A stretch of 64,000 bases of DNA from CAYFLR01 sp964343805 (GTDB lineage: Bacteria; Bdellovibrionota_B; Oligoflexia; CAYFLR01). The stretch spans positions 1 to 64,000 of the forward strand of contig CAYFLR010000031.1 of NCBI GenBank assembly GCA_964343805.1. Direction: 5' to 3'. Below the pieces are notes generated by a model. That model saw only the letters and a program-made list of their open reading frames with translations. It had not been told where the DNA came from and did not search any database. Numbering within the stretch: the first letter of the stretch is position 1; every line of letters begins with the position of its first letter. A program made the translations under genes and the position numbers. Positions 8,908 to 17,955 of this stretch are shown piece by piece.

Positions 8908-10866
8908 ATGAGTTTTAAAGGTATTTCGCTTGAACGTCACCTGGATAGTATTTTTTCTGAACTGGCTTCCAAAGGAACCATCTATGGTTTTCCCATGGAG
9001 AAGTTTCTAGTAAAAAGTTCCAACTATGATTACTCGGCGCGTTTCCATAATAAAAGAGTGGCCACCCCTTTGGGTCCTGCAGCTGGTCCTCACACTCAAC
9101 TGGCGCAAAATATCATCTCTTCCTATTTAGGTGGGGGGCGGATAATTGAACTTAAAACAGTGCAGCTCAATGATCAGCTAGAGATACCCAAACCATGTAT
9201 CGATATGGCCAATGTGGGTTATAATGTGGAATGGTCGCAAGAGCTCACTTTGCAAGAATCAAAAATCGAATATTTAAAAGCCTGGATCTTACTCCGCATC
9301 TTGGAAGAAGAGGAGGTGTTGGGGGCGCCACGAGGAGACCGTTTTTACACTAAGATTTTTGATATGTCTCTAGGTTATGACATGAAGGGGATTTCCTCTC
9401 CTCAGATGAAAGATTGGATCATGGGACTCCGCGATGCGGATGATGAAATAGAAGGTTTACTGCAGGAACTTCCCTCCAGATACGATCGCTATAAAAACTT
9501 AGAAATTTACCCTCATGTTTCGAATACGGTAACTCTCTCAACCTTTCACGGTTGTCCCCCAGAAGAGATTGAATCCATTGTTTGCTATTTGATGTCTGAA
9601 TTTAATATGCATGTGATGGTGAAGATGAATCCCACCCTCTTAGGGCTCAACCGCCTTCAGCATCTGTTAGTAGAAGAGCTCGGCTATAAAGATATCGTTC
9701 TTGATGAGGCCAGCTTTGAGCATGATCTCTCCATGGAAGAAGCTACGGCTATGGCCCGTCGTTTACGCAGTTTTGGGGCTTCCAAAGGACTCTCTTTTGG
9801 CGCCAAATTTACCAATACCCTGATGGTGCAAAATCATAAAAATATTTTTAATGAAGAACAAATGTACCTCTCAGGAACTCCGCTTTTTGTCATTGCCATG
9901 GAGGTGCTCCATCGTTTTAGAACTGAACTGGGAGGAGATTTTCCAGTCTCTTTTTCTGGTGGTGTGGACAAAGATAATGTAGTGGATGCCCTTGCCTGCA
10001 ATATTGTTCCGGTGACCGTATGCAGCGATCTACTTAAACCTGGAGGCTATACCCGGTATGGTGGTTATTTCAAATCAGTTCAAAAGTCCATGGATGAGAT
10101 GAAAGCAAAAAATATAGACGAGCTGATTCGCTTTCGCTCCCAAAATACTCATTTGACTATTGTTCAAGCGGGTATGAATAATGCGGAGAGGTTAGTGGCA
10201 AGGCTCACTAAAGAGAGCAAGTATCTGGCAGAGAAAAATAGTAAAGAGCCCAAAAAACTAGATAAACAATTAAAGCTCTTTGATTGCCAAAATTGCCTCA
10301 AATGTATCAGCGTCTGCCCGAATCACGCGCTCTTTGCTATGCCCATGGGTAAAGCAGAGATGCCCATGATAGATTATCAAGTGCAAAAAGGGGTATTTCT
10401 TCCTGTGCCGGGAGAAAATTGGCTCCTTGAAAAAGAGCGACAAATAGCCAAGCTTGCCGCTCATTGCAATGAGTGTGGAAACTGCGAAACCTTCTGTGTG
10501 GAGCACGGGAGTCCATATGTGGTAAAAACCACTCTTCATCTCAATCGTCATGCCTATGAAGATGCGGCACCCGCTGATGGCTTTTATTTTTCTCATAAAA
10601 ACACCCTGCATGGTCGAATTGACGAAGAGGAGTATCGACTCATTGATCAAGTGGATCGGAATGAATATGATTTTCGTTCAAAAAAAGTACATATGATACT
10701 CGATCGAGACCATAAACTGATCTCTGGCCAGGTTCTATCTGAGCTGGACAACAAAGAGGTTATAGCCATGTACCCCTACTATGTGATGCGCTTTGTTTAT
10801 GAGGGGTTAAATGGGATGAAAGATTCTTCTCCATCTATAATTTTAAGAGGTCTTTTTGATGAATAA
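8908..10866 (+). CDS. ygfK: YgfK-like oxidoreductase, compact form without FAD/NAD(P) module
   Basis: 652 residues; E. coli YgfK is about 1030. Residues 1 to about 430 are the dihydroorotate-dehydrogenase-like TIM barrel: ATPLGPAAGPHTQLAQNII, GGRIIELKTVQ, STFHGCPPEEIE, VKMNPTLLG and PVSFSGGVDKDN are diagnostic. Two ferredoxin-like [4Fe-4S] motifs follow: Cys460/463/466/470 and Cys520/523/526/530 (CNECGNCETFC). In E. coli a central FAD/NAD(P) domain of roughly 330 residues lies between barrel and clusters; here it is missing with no frame break. A ggggg ribosome-binding site precedes the ATG. It is the first gene of a six-gene operon, 15 bases before the molybdenum hydroxylase. It likely acts as a flavin/Fe-S oxidoreductase in purine catabolism; the exact reaction is inferred. 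Confidence 0.9.
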   Translation: MSFKGISLERHLDSIFSELASKGTIYGFPMEKFLVKSSNYDYSARFHNKRVATPLGPAAGPHTQLAQNIISSYLGGGRIIELKTVQLNDQLEIPKPCIDMANVGYNVEWSQELTLQESKIEYLKAWILLRILEEEEVLGAPRGDRFYTKIFDMSLGYDMKGISSPQMKDWIMGLRDADDEIEGLLQELPSRYDRYKNLEIYPHVSNTVTLSTFHGCPPEEIESIVCYLMSEFNMHVMVKMNPTLLGLNRLQHLLVEELGYKDIVLDEASFEHDLSMEEATAMARRLRSFGASKGLSFGAKFTNTLMVQNHKNIFNEEQMYLSGTPLFVIAMEVLHRFRTELGGDFPVSFSGGVDKDNVVDALACNIVPVTVCSDLLKPGGYTRYGGYFKSVQKSMDEMKAKNIDELIRFRSQNTHLTIVQAGMNNAERLVARLTKESKYLAEKNSKEPKKLDKQLKLFDCQNCLKCISVCPNHALFAMPMGKAEMPMIDYQVQKGVFLPVPGENWLLEKERQIAKLAAHCNECGNCETFCVEHGSPYVVKTTLHLNRHAYEDAAPADGFYFSHKNTLHGRIDEEEYRLIDQVDRNEYDFRSKKVHMILDRDHKLISGQVLSELDNKEVIAMYPYYVMRFVYEGLNGMKDSSPSIILRGLFDE

Positions 10867-10881
10867 AGTAGGAGTTTGGAA

Positions 10882-13479
10882 ATGAAAATTAGACTAAATG
10901 GATCGGAAGTTGAATATCAAGGAGCTCTGGATAAGAATCTGCTTACCTATTTGCGAGAGCAAAAACTCTACAGTTTAAAAGATGGATGTACCAGTACGGC
11001 TGCCTGTGGGTGCTGCACTCTTATGGTTAATGATAAAGCCATGAAAGCTTGCACCCTGACTTTAGGAAAAATTGAGGGAAAAGAGATATTAACTCTCGAA
11101 GGAGTTGGGTCAGAAATTAAGCAACTTTTTGCCGATGCCTTTGTGACGGTGGGAGCTGTGCAGTGTGGTTTTTGTACTCCGGGCATGATGATGCAAGGGA
11201 TCTCGCTGGTGCAAAAAAATGAAGATCCCAGTCGAGAGGATGTGCTGAAAGCTCTGACGGGGAATATTTGTAGATGCACCGGCTATGTGAAAATTGTTGA
11301 TGGTATTTTACTCGCAGCCAAACATTTAAGAGAAAAAACTCCTATAACCTCCATGGATAAAACCGGCTTGGTAGGCAAATCTCTACCTAAATACAGTGCA
11401 AAAGAAGCCGCTTTAGGGGAGAGACCCTATGTTTGCGATCTTACTAAACCGGATATGCTGTATGGTGCTCTTTACTTTGCCGATCATCCGAGAGCTTTAG
11501 TAAAATCAATTCAAACAGAAGCTGCGGAAAAACTGCCGGGAGTCTCTCGGGTTTTTACAGCCGCCGATGTGCCGGGAGAACGGGTGATTGGGCTCATTGC
11601 CAGAGATTGGCCGCTTATGGTGAAAGAGGGTGAATACACTCGTTATGTGGGAGATGTAATAGCTGGAGTGGTTGCCGAGTCTTGCGAAATTGCTCGAAAA
11701 GCAGTCTCCCTGATTAAAGTCGAATACCAAGTGGAAAAACCTTTAGTGGATCCTGAAGAGGCCCTACTTAAAGAGGCCCCTCTTATTCATGAACAAGGGA
11801 ACCTCTTAAGCAAAACCCACATTAAATTAGGAGATCCTGAGGCAGCTTTTGCCGGAGCTGCTCATGTCTATGAGCACCATTTTACCACCCAGCGGATTGA
11901 ACACGCTTTTATGGAAACCGAAGCGGCACTGGCTCACCCAGAGAAAATGGATCAAGGCGATGGCATCTGTGTCTACTCTCAAGGGCAGGGTGTTTTTGAA
12001 GACCGTAGACAGATTGCAGAATTACTCAAATTAGATCCTGCTTTGGTGAGAGTTATTTTAGTTCAAAATGGAGGAGGATTTGGTGGCAAAGAAGATTTAA
12101 CCGTTCAAGGTCATGCCGCTCTTTACGCCTCTCTTTTACAAAAACCGGTAAAAATAGAACTCGACCGCAGCGAATCTTTTCGGATGCATCCTAAAAGACA
12201 CCCCTTTGAGATGGACTTCAAAGTAGCTTGTGACGATAAAGGAAAACTGATTGCCTTAAAAGCTAAACTAGTGGCTGATACCGGAGCTTATGCGTCGGTG
12301 GGGGCCAAAGTGGTAGAAAGAGCCGTTGGGCATGCCACCGGGGCCTACTACATACCTAATGTAGATATCCAAGGTTTAGCAGTATACACCAACAATGTCC
12401 CTTGCGGTGCCATGCGTGGATTTGGAGTGAATCAATCCAACTTTGCTCTCGAAAGTTGTGTAGATGAACTCTGCCAAGCTGGAAATTTTGATCGCTGGCA
12501 ATTTCGGTGGGACAACGCTCTCATTGATGGAACAAAAACCGCTACCGGTCAAATTATCAAGGGAGGATCGGGCATTCGACAGACCTTAGATGCGGTCAAA
12601 GATGAGTATCAAAAAGCCAAATATGTGGGCATCGCTTGTGGTATTAAAAACACCGGTATTGGAAATGGCATGGCGGATAGCAGTGAATGCAAAGTGGTGA
12701 TTAAAAGTGAACAGCTCATAGAAATTTACCATGGTTGGACAGAAATGGGACAAGGGGTGAATACCATTGCCATTCAAACCGTCTGTGAAGAAACAGGACT
12801 TGCTCCTGATTTGATGAAAGTTTATGTGGACACCAAATCAGAAACTGTTTGTGGTATGACCACCGCTTCGAGAGCGACCTCTTTGTTAGGAAATGCACTG
12901 ATTAATGCCTGTATTAACCTAAAAGCAGATCTTAAAAAGAATCCCTTAGCAGAGTTGGTGGGCAAAGAGTATAAGGGGAAATGGATTTGTGACTGGACAG
13001 TGAAACCCGGAAAGCAGATCAAAGATAAAGAGACTGGAGAAACTGATTCTCCCACTCATTATGCCTATAGCTACGCCACTCAGTTAGCCATTTTAAATGA
13101 TGATGGAAAGTTAACCAAAGTGGTGGCCGCTCATGATGCGGGTCGAATCATGAATCAAAACCTTTTCGAAGGACAGATAGAAGGGGCCATTCATATGGGA
13201 ATGGGCTATACCTTAACCGAAGACTTTCCTATGGAAGAGGGTTTTCCTACTTATAAAAAGTTTGCTGAGCTAGGTATCTTGCGTGCCAAAGACATGCCAG
13301 AGATTATAGTCAAGGGAATTGAAGTGACGGATCCCATTGGCCCTTATGGAGCTAAAGGAGTGGGAGAAATTGGTCTGGTTCCAACTGCTTCCGCTATTAC
13401 CGCCGCTCTTTTTCAATTCGATGGCAAAAGGCGGTTTGAACTTCCTATCAAAGAAAAAAAGATTCTGCGTGGCAAATAA
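10882..13479 (+). CDS. selenium-dependent-type molybdenum hydroxylase (xanthine dehydrogenase-like), [2Fe-2S] + Mo domains fused
   Basis: 865 residues. The N-terminal 155 hold two [2Fe-2S] clusters: CTSTAACGCC and, further on, QCGFCTPG with CRCTGY. The rest is the molybdopterin-binding subunit, with GGGFGGKED, CGAMRGFGVNQ and the late KGVGEIGL motif carrying the active-site glutamate. No FAD domain lies between them. This layout matches the Se-dependent xanthine dehydrogenase/XdhD family that oxidises purines at a Mo centre with a labile Se ligand. The ATG at 10882 follows an aggag at 7-base spacing; the frame reads two codons further upstream from a TTG. It overlaps mocA by 1 base. The substrate (xanthine or another purine) is inferred. 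Confidence 0.9.
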   Translation: MKIRLNGSEVEYQGALDKNLLTYLREQKLYSLKDGCTSTAACGCCTLMVNDKAMKACTLTLGKIEGKEILTLEGVGSEIKQLFADAFVTVGAVQCGFCTPGMMMQGISLVQKNEDPSREDVLKALTGNICRCTGYVKIVDGILLAAKHLREKTPITSMDKTGLVGKSLPKYSAKEAALGERPYVCDLTKPDMLYGALYFADHPRALVKSIQTEAAEKLPGVSRVFTAADVPGERVIGLIARDWPLMVKEGEYTRYVGDVIAGVVAESCEIARKAVSLIKVEYQVEKPLVDPEEALLKEAPLIHEQGNLLSKTHIKLGDPEAAFAGAAHVYEHHFTTQRIEHAFMETEAALAHPEKMDQGDGICVYSQGQGVFEDRRQIAELLKLDPALVRVILVQNGGGFGGKEDLTVQGHAALYASLLQKPVKIELDRSESFRMHPKRHPFEMDFKVACDDKGKLIALKAKLVADTGAYASVGAKVVERAVGHATGAYYIPNVDIQGLAVYTNNVPCGAMRGFGVNQSNFALESCVDELCQAGNFDRWQFRWDNALIDGTKTATGQIIKGGSGIRQTLDAVKDEYQKAKYVGIACGIKNTGIGNGMADSSECKVVIKSEQLIEIYHGWTEMGQGVNTIAIQTVCEETGLAPDLMKVYVDTKSETVCGMTTASRATSLLGNALINACINLKADLKKNPLAELVGKEYKGKWICDWTVKPGKQIKDKETGETDSPTHYAYSYATQLAILNDDGKLTKVVAAHDAGRIMNQNLFEGQIEGAIHMGMGYTLTEDFPMEEGFPTYKKFAELGILRAKDMPEIIVKGIEVTDPIGPYGAKGVGEIGLVPTASAITAALFQFDGKRRFELPIKEKKILRGK

Positions 13480-14123
13480 TGCAATTTAACTCTCCCTTGG
13501 TGATGCTTGTTGCAGGGTCCTCTCAAAGGATGGGGACTCCTAAAGGTATACTCAAAGTAACGGACCAAGAGTATTGGCTAGAGCATCAGATTAATAAGTA
13601 TTTTGCGATGGGGGGCAAAGAAATTGGCCTAGTTTTTGGCGCTCACTTTGCAAAATACCAAGAAGCTCTATCTTGGTTAACCTCTGCAGAGGGAGAAGTT
13701 AACTTGGGGGAAGGTAATGTAAGGTGGTGCTTTCATCAAGGTTGGCAGCAAGGGCAGTTTTCATCTCTTTTGCAGGGGCTAGCTCTTTTTGAGCACCAAA
13801 AATACCCGCTTTTTATTTCTCCCATTGATGTTCCTCTTCCTAACTCAAATACTTTCGCTTCATTATTAAAAAAGATGGACCCCGAGGTGAAAGTTTGTGT
13901 ACCCTGTTTTAAAAGCGAGCGTGGTCATCCCCTTCTATTGAGTTCTGATTATGTTAACCTTCTGTTACACCGTGTAGATAAGGACTCAGGAAGGCTTGAT
14001 CAGGAAATAAAAAAGCTTCCAAAGGAGCATGTGAAGGAAGTGTCCGTGAGCGATGACCGGATACTATTAAACTTGAATTATCCGATTGACTGGGAGAATT
14101 ATAAGACATGGAAACCATCTTAA
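13479..14123 (+). CDS. mocA: MocA/YgfJ-like molybdenum cofactor nucleotidyltransferase
   Basis: 214 residues. The N-terminal nucleotide-binding motif AGSSQRMGTPKG fits the GT-A type nucleotidyltransferases of the MobA/MocA group, and SPIDVPLP supplies the metal-binding aspartates. In E. coli MocA attaches CMP to molybdopterin, which is then inserted into molybdenum hydroxylases. Its position directly after the hydroxylase (ATG overlapping the stop by 1 base) supports cofactor maturation for that enzyme. The 3' end overlaps ssnA by 16 bases. The family is sure; CTP rather than GTP use is inferred from context. Confidence 0.85.
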   Translation: MQFNSPLVMLVAGSSQRMGTPKGILKVTDQEYWLEHQINKYFAMGGKEIGLVFGAHFAKYQEALSWLTSAEGEVNLGEGNVRWCFHQGWQQGQFSSLLQGLALFEHQKYPLFISPIDVPLPNSNTFASLLKKMDPEVKVCVPCFKSERGHPLLLSSDYVNLLLHRVDKDSGRLDQEIKKLPKEHVKEVSVSDDRILLNLNYPIDWENYKTWKPS

Positions 14124-15436
14124 TTAAGAATGTTAACGTCATATCTTGGGGTGAGCATCCCACCTTCTTGGAAGGACAGGATCTTTTAATTGAAGAGGGT
14201 AAAATCTCCCAAATGGGAGCCAACCTTGATGTCAGTAATTATAAATCTCTTAAAACCATAATGGGTGAGGGAAGACTCCTTATGCCTGGCATGGTGAATG
14301 CTCACACTCATTTTTACAGTGCCTTTGCTCGAGGATTAACCAAAGCTGAACCCTCCGCCAATTTCACCGATGTTTTAAATAATCTATGGTGGCGTTTAGA
14401 TAAAAAACTCAATTTAGATGATTGTTATTACAGTGCCTTGGTTTCCTGTATGGAGTGTATCCGCCAGGGGACCACCTTGGTTTTTGATCATCATGCGAGT
14501 CCTTTTGCCATTGACGGAATTTTAGATCATCTCGCTAAAGCGGTGACCGAAGTGGGGATGAGAGCTTCCTTATGTTATGAAGTTTCCGATCGAGATGGAG
14601 GGGAAATTGCAAAACAAGGTCTTTTGGAAAATGAACGTTTTATAAAAAAAGTGAATACCTCTCCAGATCCTTTACTCACAGCCAAAATGGGACTTCATGC
14701 CCTATTCACTCTCTCTGATGAAACCTTGAATCAGGCCATATCAATTGTCAATCAGCTTGATTCAGGCATTCATATTCATCTAGCTGAAGACCAGGTGGAT
14801 CAGTTGGAAAGTCAAAAGAAATACCAAAAATCCTGCGTCCAACGACTTTATGATTTGGGAGCCTTATCTGCTAAAGCGCTTTGTGGTCATGGAGTTCATC
14901 TCAGCGATGATGAACTGAAGCTACTGAAAGAGCAGGGAGTATTTTTAGTCCACAACCCTCAATCCAATTCCAATAATGCGGTAGGAAGAGCTAATTTAAA
15001 AACATGGCAGCAACATGGTATTCTATCTGCCCTCGGTACCGATGCCATGACCACCAATATGATTGAGGAGCTCCGCTTTGCCCTCTGGAGTTATAAACTA
15101 AATAATGAAGATCCAAATGCCGGTTTTCCAGAGATTATGAATCTACTTGTTAATGGAAATTTTAGGCTTGCCGCAAGTAATTGGAACGAGGAATTTGGGG
15201 TGATCAAAATTGGAGCGCCTGCTGATCTGGTTCTATGGAATATGCCCATCACCACTCCCATTAGTTCAGAAAACATACTTGGATATCTCTCCTATGGTTT
15301 TAACCAGGGGCGAGTGGATACGGTGCTCGTCAATGGAAAGCTGATTATGCTGCAACAAGAATTTGTTGCTATTGATGAGCAAGAGGTGTATGCCAAAGCA
15401 AGGGAGCATTGTAAAGATTTTTGGCAAAGATTTTAA
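14108..15436 (+). CDS. ssnA: SsnA-like amidohydrolase/aminohydrolase
   Basis: 442 residues, the same length as E. coli SsnA. It shows amidohydrolase-superfamily features: the first metal site in PGMVNAHTHFYSAF, HIHLAEDQ, CGHGVHLSDDE, HNPQSNSNNAVGRAN and the final metal-binding aspartate in ALGTDAMTTN. The family includes purine deaminases. It overlaps mocA by 16 bases and is followed 24 bases later by ygeY, so translation is probably coupled. In this gene set SsnA is thought to deaminate or hydrolyse a purine-derived intermediate; the exact substrate is not shown by the sequence. Confidence 0.88.
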   Translation: METILIKNVNVISWGEHPTFLEGQDLLIEEGKISQMGANLDVSNYKSLKTIMGEGRLLMPGMVNAHTHFYSAFARGLTKAEPSANFTDVLNNLWWRLDKKLNLDDCYYSALVSCMECIRQGTTLVFDHHASPFAIDGILDHLAKAVTEVGMRASLCYEVSDRDGGEIAKQGLLENERFIKKVNTSPDPLLTAKMGLHALFTLSDETLNQAISIVNQLDSGIHIHLAEDQVDQLESQKKYQKSCVQRLYDLGALSAKALCGHGVHLSDDELKLLKEQGVFLVHNPQSNSNNAVGRANLKTWQQHGILSALGTDAMTTNMIEELRFALWSYKLNNEDPNAGFPEIMNLLVNGNFRLAASNWNEEFGVIKIGAPADLVLWNMPITTPISSENILGYLSYGFNQGRVDTVLVNGKLIMLQQEFVAIDEQEVYAKAREHCKDFWQRF

Positions 15437-15460
15437 ACTTGAAAATAAATGAGGATTGTT

Positions 15461-16664
15461 ATGGAACGGATTTCACAAATTACCGCCAAAGCGAAAGAGT
15501 ATGAACAGGAAATGGTCAGCTTTTTAAGAGATCTCATCGCCATTCCCTCCGAGAGTTGTGGGGAAAAAGAGGTGGTGTTACGGATCAAACAAGAGATGGA
15601 AAAGGTGGGGTTTGATGAAGTGAAAATAGATCCCATGGGTAATATTCTGGGCCGAATTGGTAGTGGTTCTCATGTGATTGCAATGGATGCTCATATTGAT
15701 ACGGTAGGAGTGGGCGANNNNNNNNNNGGAATGGGACCCTTATAAAGGCAAAGTAGAAAATGGAGTGATCTTTGGTCGTGGAGCATCAGATCAAACTGGA
15801 GCCATGGCCAGTATGGTATATGGAGCCAAGATCATTAAAGATTTAGACTTGAATGGAGACTACGCCCTTTGGGTGGTGGGCAGTATTCAAGAAGAGGATT
15901 GTGATGGTCAATGTTGGCAGTATATATATAATGAAGGGGTATTAAAACCCGAGGTGGTGGTGATTACAGAACCCACTGATCTTAATATATACAGAGGGCA
16001 AAGAGGACGAATGGAGATAGGAATCACCACGCGGGGAGTTTCTTGTCATGGCAGTATGCCCCATTTAGGAAAAAATGCCATATACAGTATGAGTAAAGTG
16101 GTGGGAGAAATTGAAAAACTCAACGAGCGCATCAAAGATGATGATTTCTTAGGAAAAGGCACAGTGGCTGTTTCCTATATTGAGTGTGATACCCCCTCTC
16201 TTTGTGCTGTTCCGGATCGTGCATATATCCATCTGGATCGTCGTTTAACTCAAGGAGAAGATGAGGAATCCGCGGTAGCTGAAGTGAAAGATGCCATCAA
16301 ACGGGCTGGAGTGGAAGCAGAGGTAAAAGTTTTAGAGTATGACACCCCGAGTTATACCGGTCTTCAGTATCCGGTAAAAAAATATTATCCCACCTGGGTT
16401 TTGCCTGAAGATCATGATCTCTGCCAGGCAGCAGTAACAACCGCTAAAGATCTCTTTAACCAAGAACCGGTAGTAAACCGCTGGGGATTCAGTACCAACG
16501 GAGTGGCCACCATGGGAATGTTTAAGATTCCTACCGTCGGATTTGGCCCTGCCAATGAAATTTATGCGCACACCAATCAAGATCAGGTGCCCATTGAACA
16601 CTTAGTGAAAGCAGCCATGTTTTATGCTAACTTTCCTTTAAACTATCTAGACCAAATAAAATAG
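15461..16664 (+). CDS. ygeY: YgeY-like M20 amidohydrolase/peptidase (contains assembly gap)
   Basis: About 400 residues, M20 zinc peptidase fold. Key motifs: IAIPSESCGEKEVV near the N-terminus, MDAHIDTVGVG for the first metal site, GRGASDQTGAMA, and VQEEDCDGQCW with catalytic Glu-Glu, then RGVSCHGSMPHLG. A 10-N gap lies at 15718-15727. The frame after the gap is shifted relative to the frame before, which shows the true gap length is a multiple of three and not ten; the reading resumes as EWDPYKG, closely matching E. coli YgeY. The ATG at 15461 has a gagga site 5 bases upstream. It acts with YgeW in the same catabolic cluster. Confidence 0.88.
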
Positions 16665-16674
16665 GAGTGACCCT

Positions 16675-17850
16675 ATGGAAAATTTACCTGCCTTGTTAGC
16701 CGAATTAGAAAAACTACAAGTGAATATGCAAAATACTGATTTTCTTTTGACCTGGGAAAAGCAGAAAAAGGAGCTGGATGCGACACTCCTCACCGCCCAG
16801 ATTATGCGAGATATGTACGAAGGAAACCAGGACTTAGGCTTTTTTAAATCCGGTTTAGCAGTCTCCCTCTTTAGAGATCAATCCACTCGTACTCGCTTTT
16901 CCTTTGCTTCCGCCTCTAACCTACTGGGGCTCACTGTGCAGGATATGGATGAAACCAAATCCCAAATTGCCCATGGGGAAACGGTGAGAGAAACGGCTGT
17001 AATGATCTCCTTTCTCACTGAGGTGATCGGTATCCGCGATGATATGTACTTGGGAGCTGGAAATGCTTATATGCAAGAAGTGGCAGAATCTCTTCAAGAT
17101 GGGGTCAAAGAGGGAGTGTTGCATCAACGTCCCACTTTAGTGAACCTCCAATGTGACCTGGATCATCCCACTCAATCCATGGCCGATCTTCTTCACCTTA
17201 AGAATTACTTTGGTTCTTTAGAGAATATCAAAGGCAAAAAGATTGCCATGACCTGGGCTTATTCTCCATCCTATGGAAAACCTCTCTCTGTGCCTCAAGG
17301 TATTATCACTCTGTTAACGCGCTATGGAGCGGATGTGACCCTCGCTCATCCTCCTAAATACAACCTGGTACCCGATTGCCTTGATCATGCTGGTAAATTT
17401 GCAAAAGAGAGTGGGGGGAAATTCCAAGTGGCTGAATCCATGGAAGATGCCTTTGCTGGAGCAGATGTGGTCTATCCGAAGAGTTGGGCTCCCCTCCATG
17501 TTATGGAAGAACGAACCAAGCTTCTGCGCAATAAAGACACTGAGGGACTCACTAAACTAGAACAGGAAGCTTTAGCTGAAAATGCTAAATACCAAAATTG
17601 GGAATGCACCGAAGATCTGATGAAGAAAACTAAGGATGGCAAAGCGCTCTATATGCACTGCTTGCCTGCAGATATCACTGATGTCTCTTGTAAAAAGNNN
17701 NNNNNNNTTTTTGATAAGTATCGTATTCAAACTTATAAAGAGGCTTCCTACAAACCTTTTATTATTGCTGCCATGATGCTGCTTTCTAAATTTCCTAATG
17801 CTCATCAAATGTTAGCGGATCGCCTTAAGCAAGGCAGTTTGCGTCGATAA
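16675..17850 (+). CDS. ygeW: YgeW-like knotted carbamoyltransferase (contains assembly gap)
   Basis: 391 residues of the knotted YgeW carbamoyltransferase family, related to ornithine and aspartate transcarbamoylases. The carbamoyl-phosphate motif is FRDQSTRTRFS; HGETVRETAVM, QCDLDHPTQSMADL, MTWAYSPSYGKPLSVPQG and YMHCLPADITDVSC follow in family order. A 10-N gap at 17698-17707 lies between SCKK and FDKYRI; by comparison with E. coli YgeW about seven codons are missing there. An aggag ribosome-binding site precedes the ATG. It is the last gene of the operon. In catabolic direction it would release carbamoyl phosphate, but no carbamate kinase gene is in the window. Confidence 0.92.
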   Translation: MENLPALLAELEKLQVNMQNTDFLLTWEKQKKELDATLLTAQIMRDMYEGNQDLGFFKSGLAVSLFRDQSTRTRFSFASASNLLGLTVQDMDETKSQIAHGETVRETAVMISFLTEVIGIRDDMYLGAGNAYMQEVAESLQDGVKEGVLHQRPTLVNLQCDLDHPTQSMADLLHLKNYFGSLENIKGKKIAMTWAYSPSYGKPLSVPQGIITLLTRYGADVTLAHPPKYNLVPDCLDHAGKFAKESGGKFQVAESMEDAFAGADVVYPKSWAPLHVMEERTKLLRNKDTEGLTKLEQEALAENAKYQNWECTEDLMKKTKDGKALYMHCLPADITDVSCKKXXXXFDKYRIQTYKEASYKPFIIAAMMLLSKFPNAHQMLADRLKQGSLRR

Positions 17851-17955
17851 TAAACAGAACTTGTAAACCTTATAAGTATTATTTATTTAACTCTTTCTCA
17901 TAGCTGGCGATTTATCCTTAATGTCCTAATAACTAAATAATTTTAAGGAGCCGCT

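Noticed and set aside
10270..10650. 126-codon open frame on the minus strand
   Set aside because: It is antisense to the [4Fe-4S] region of ygfK, which has clear cysteine motifs; no start signal.
17851..17955. Imperfect inverted repeat after ygeW as a terminator
   Set aside because: acttgtaa / ttataagt is short, mismatched and AT-only, without a following T run; too weak to call.
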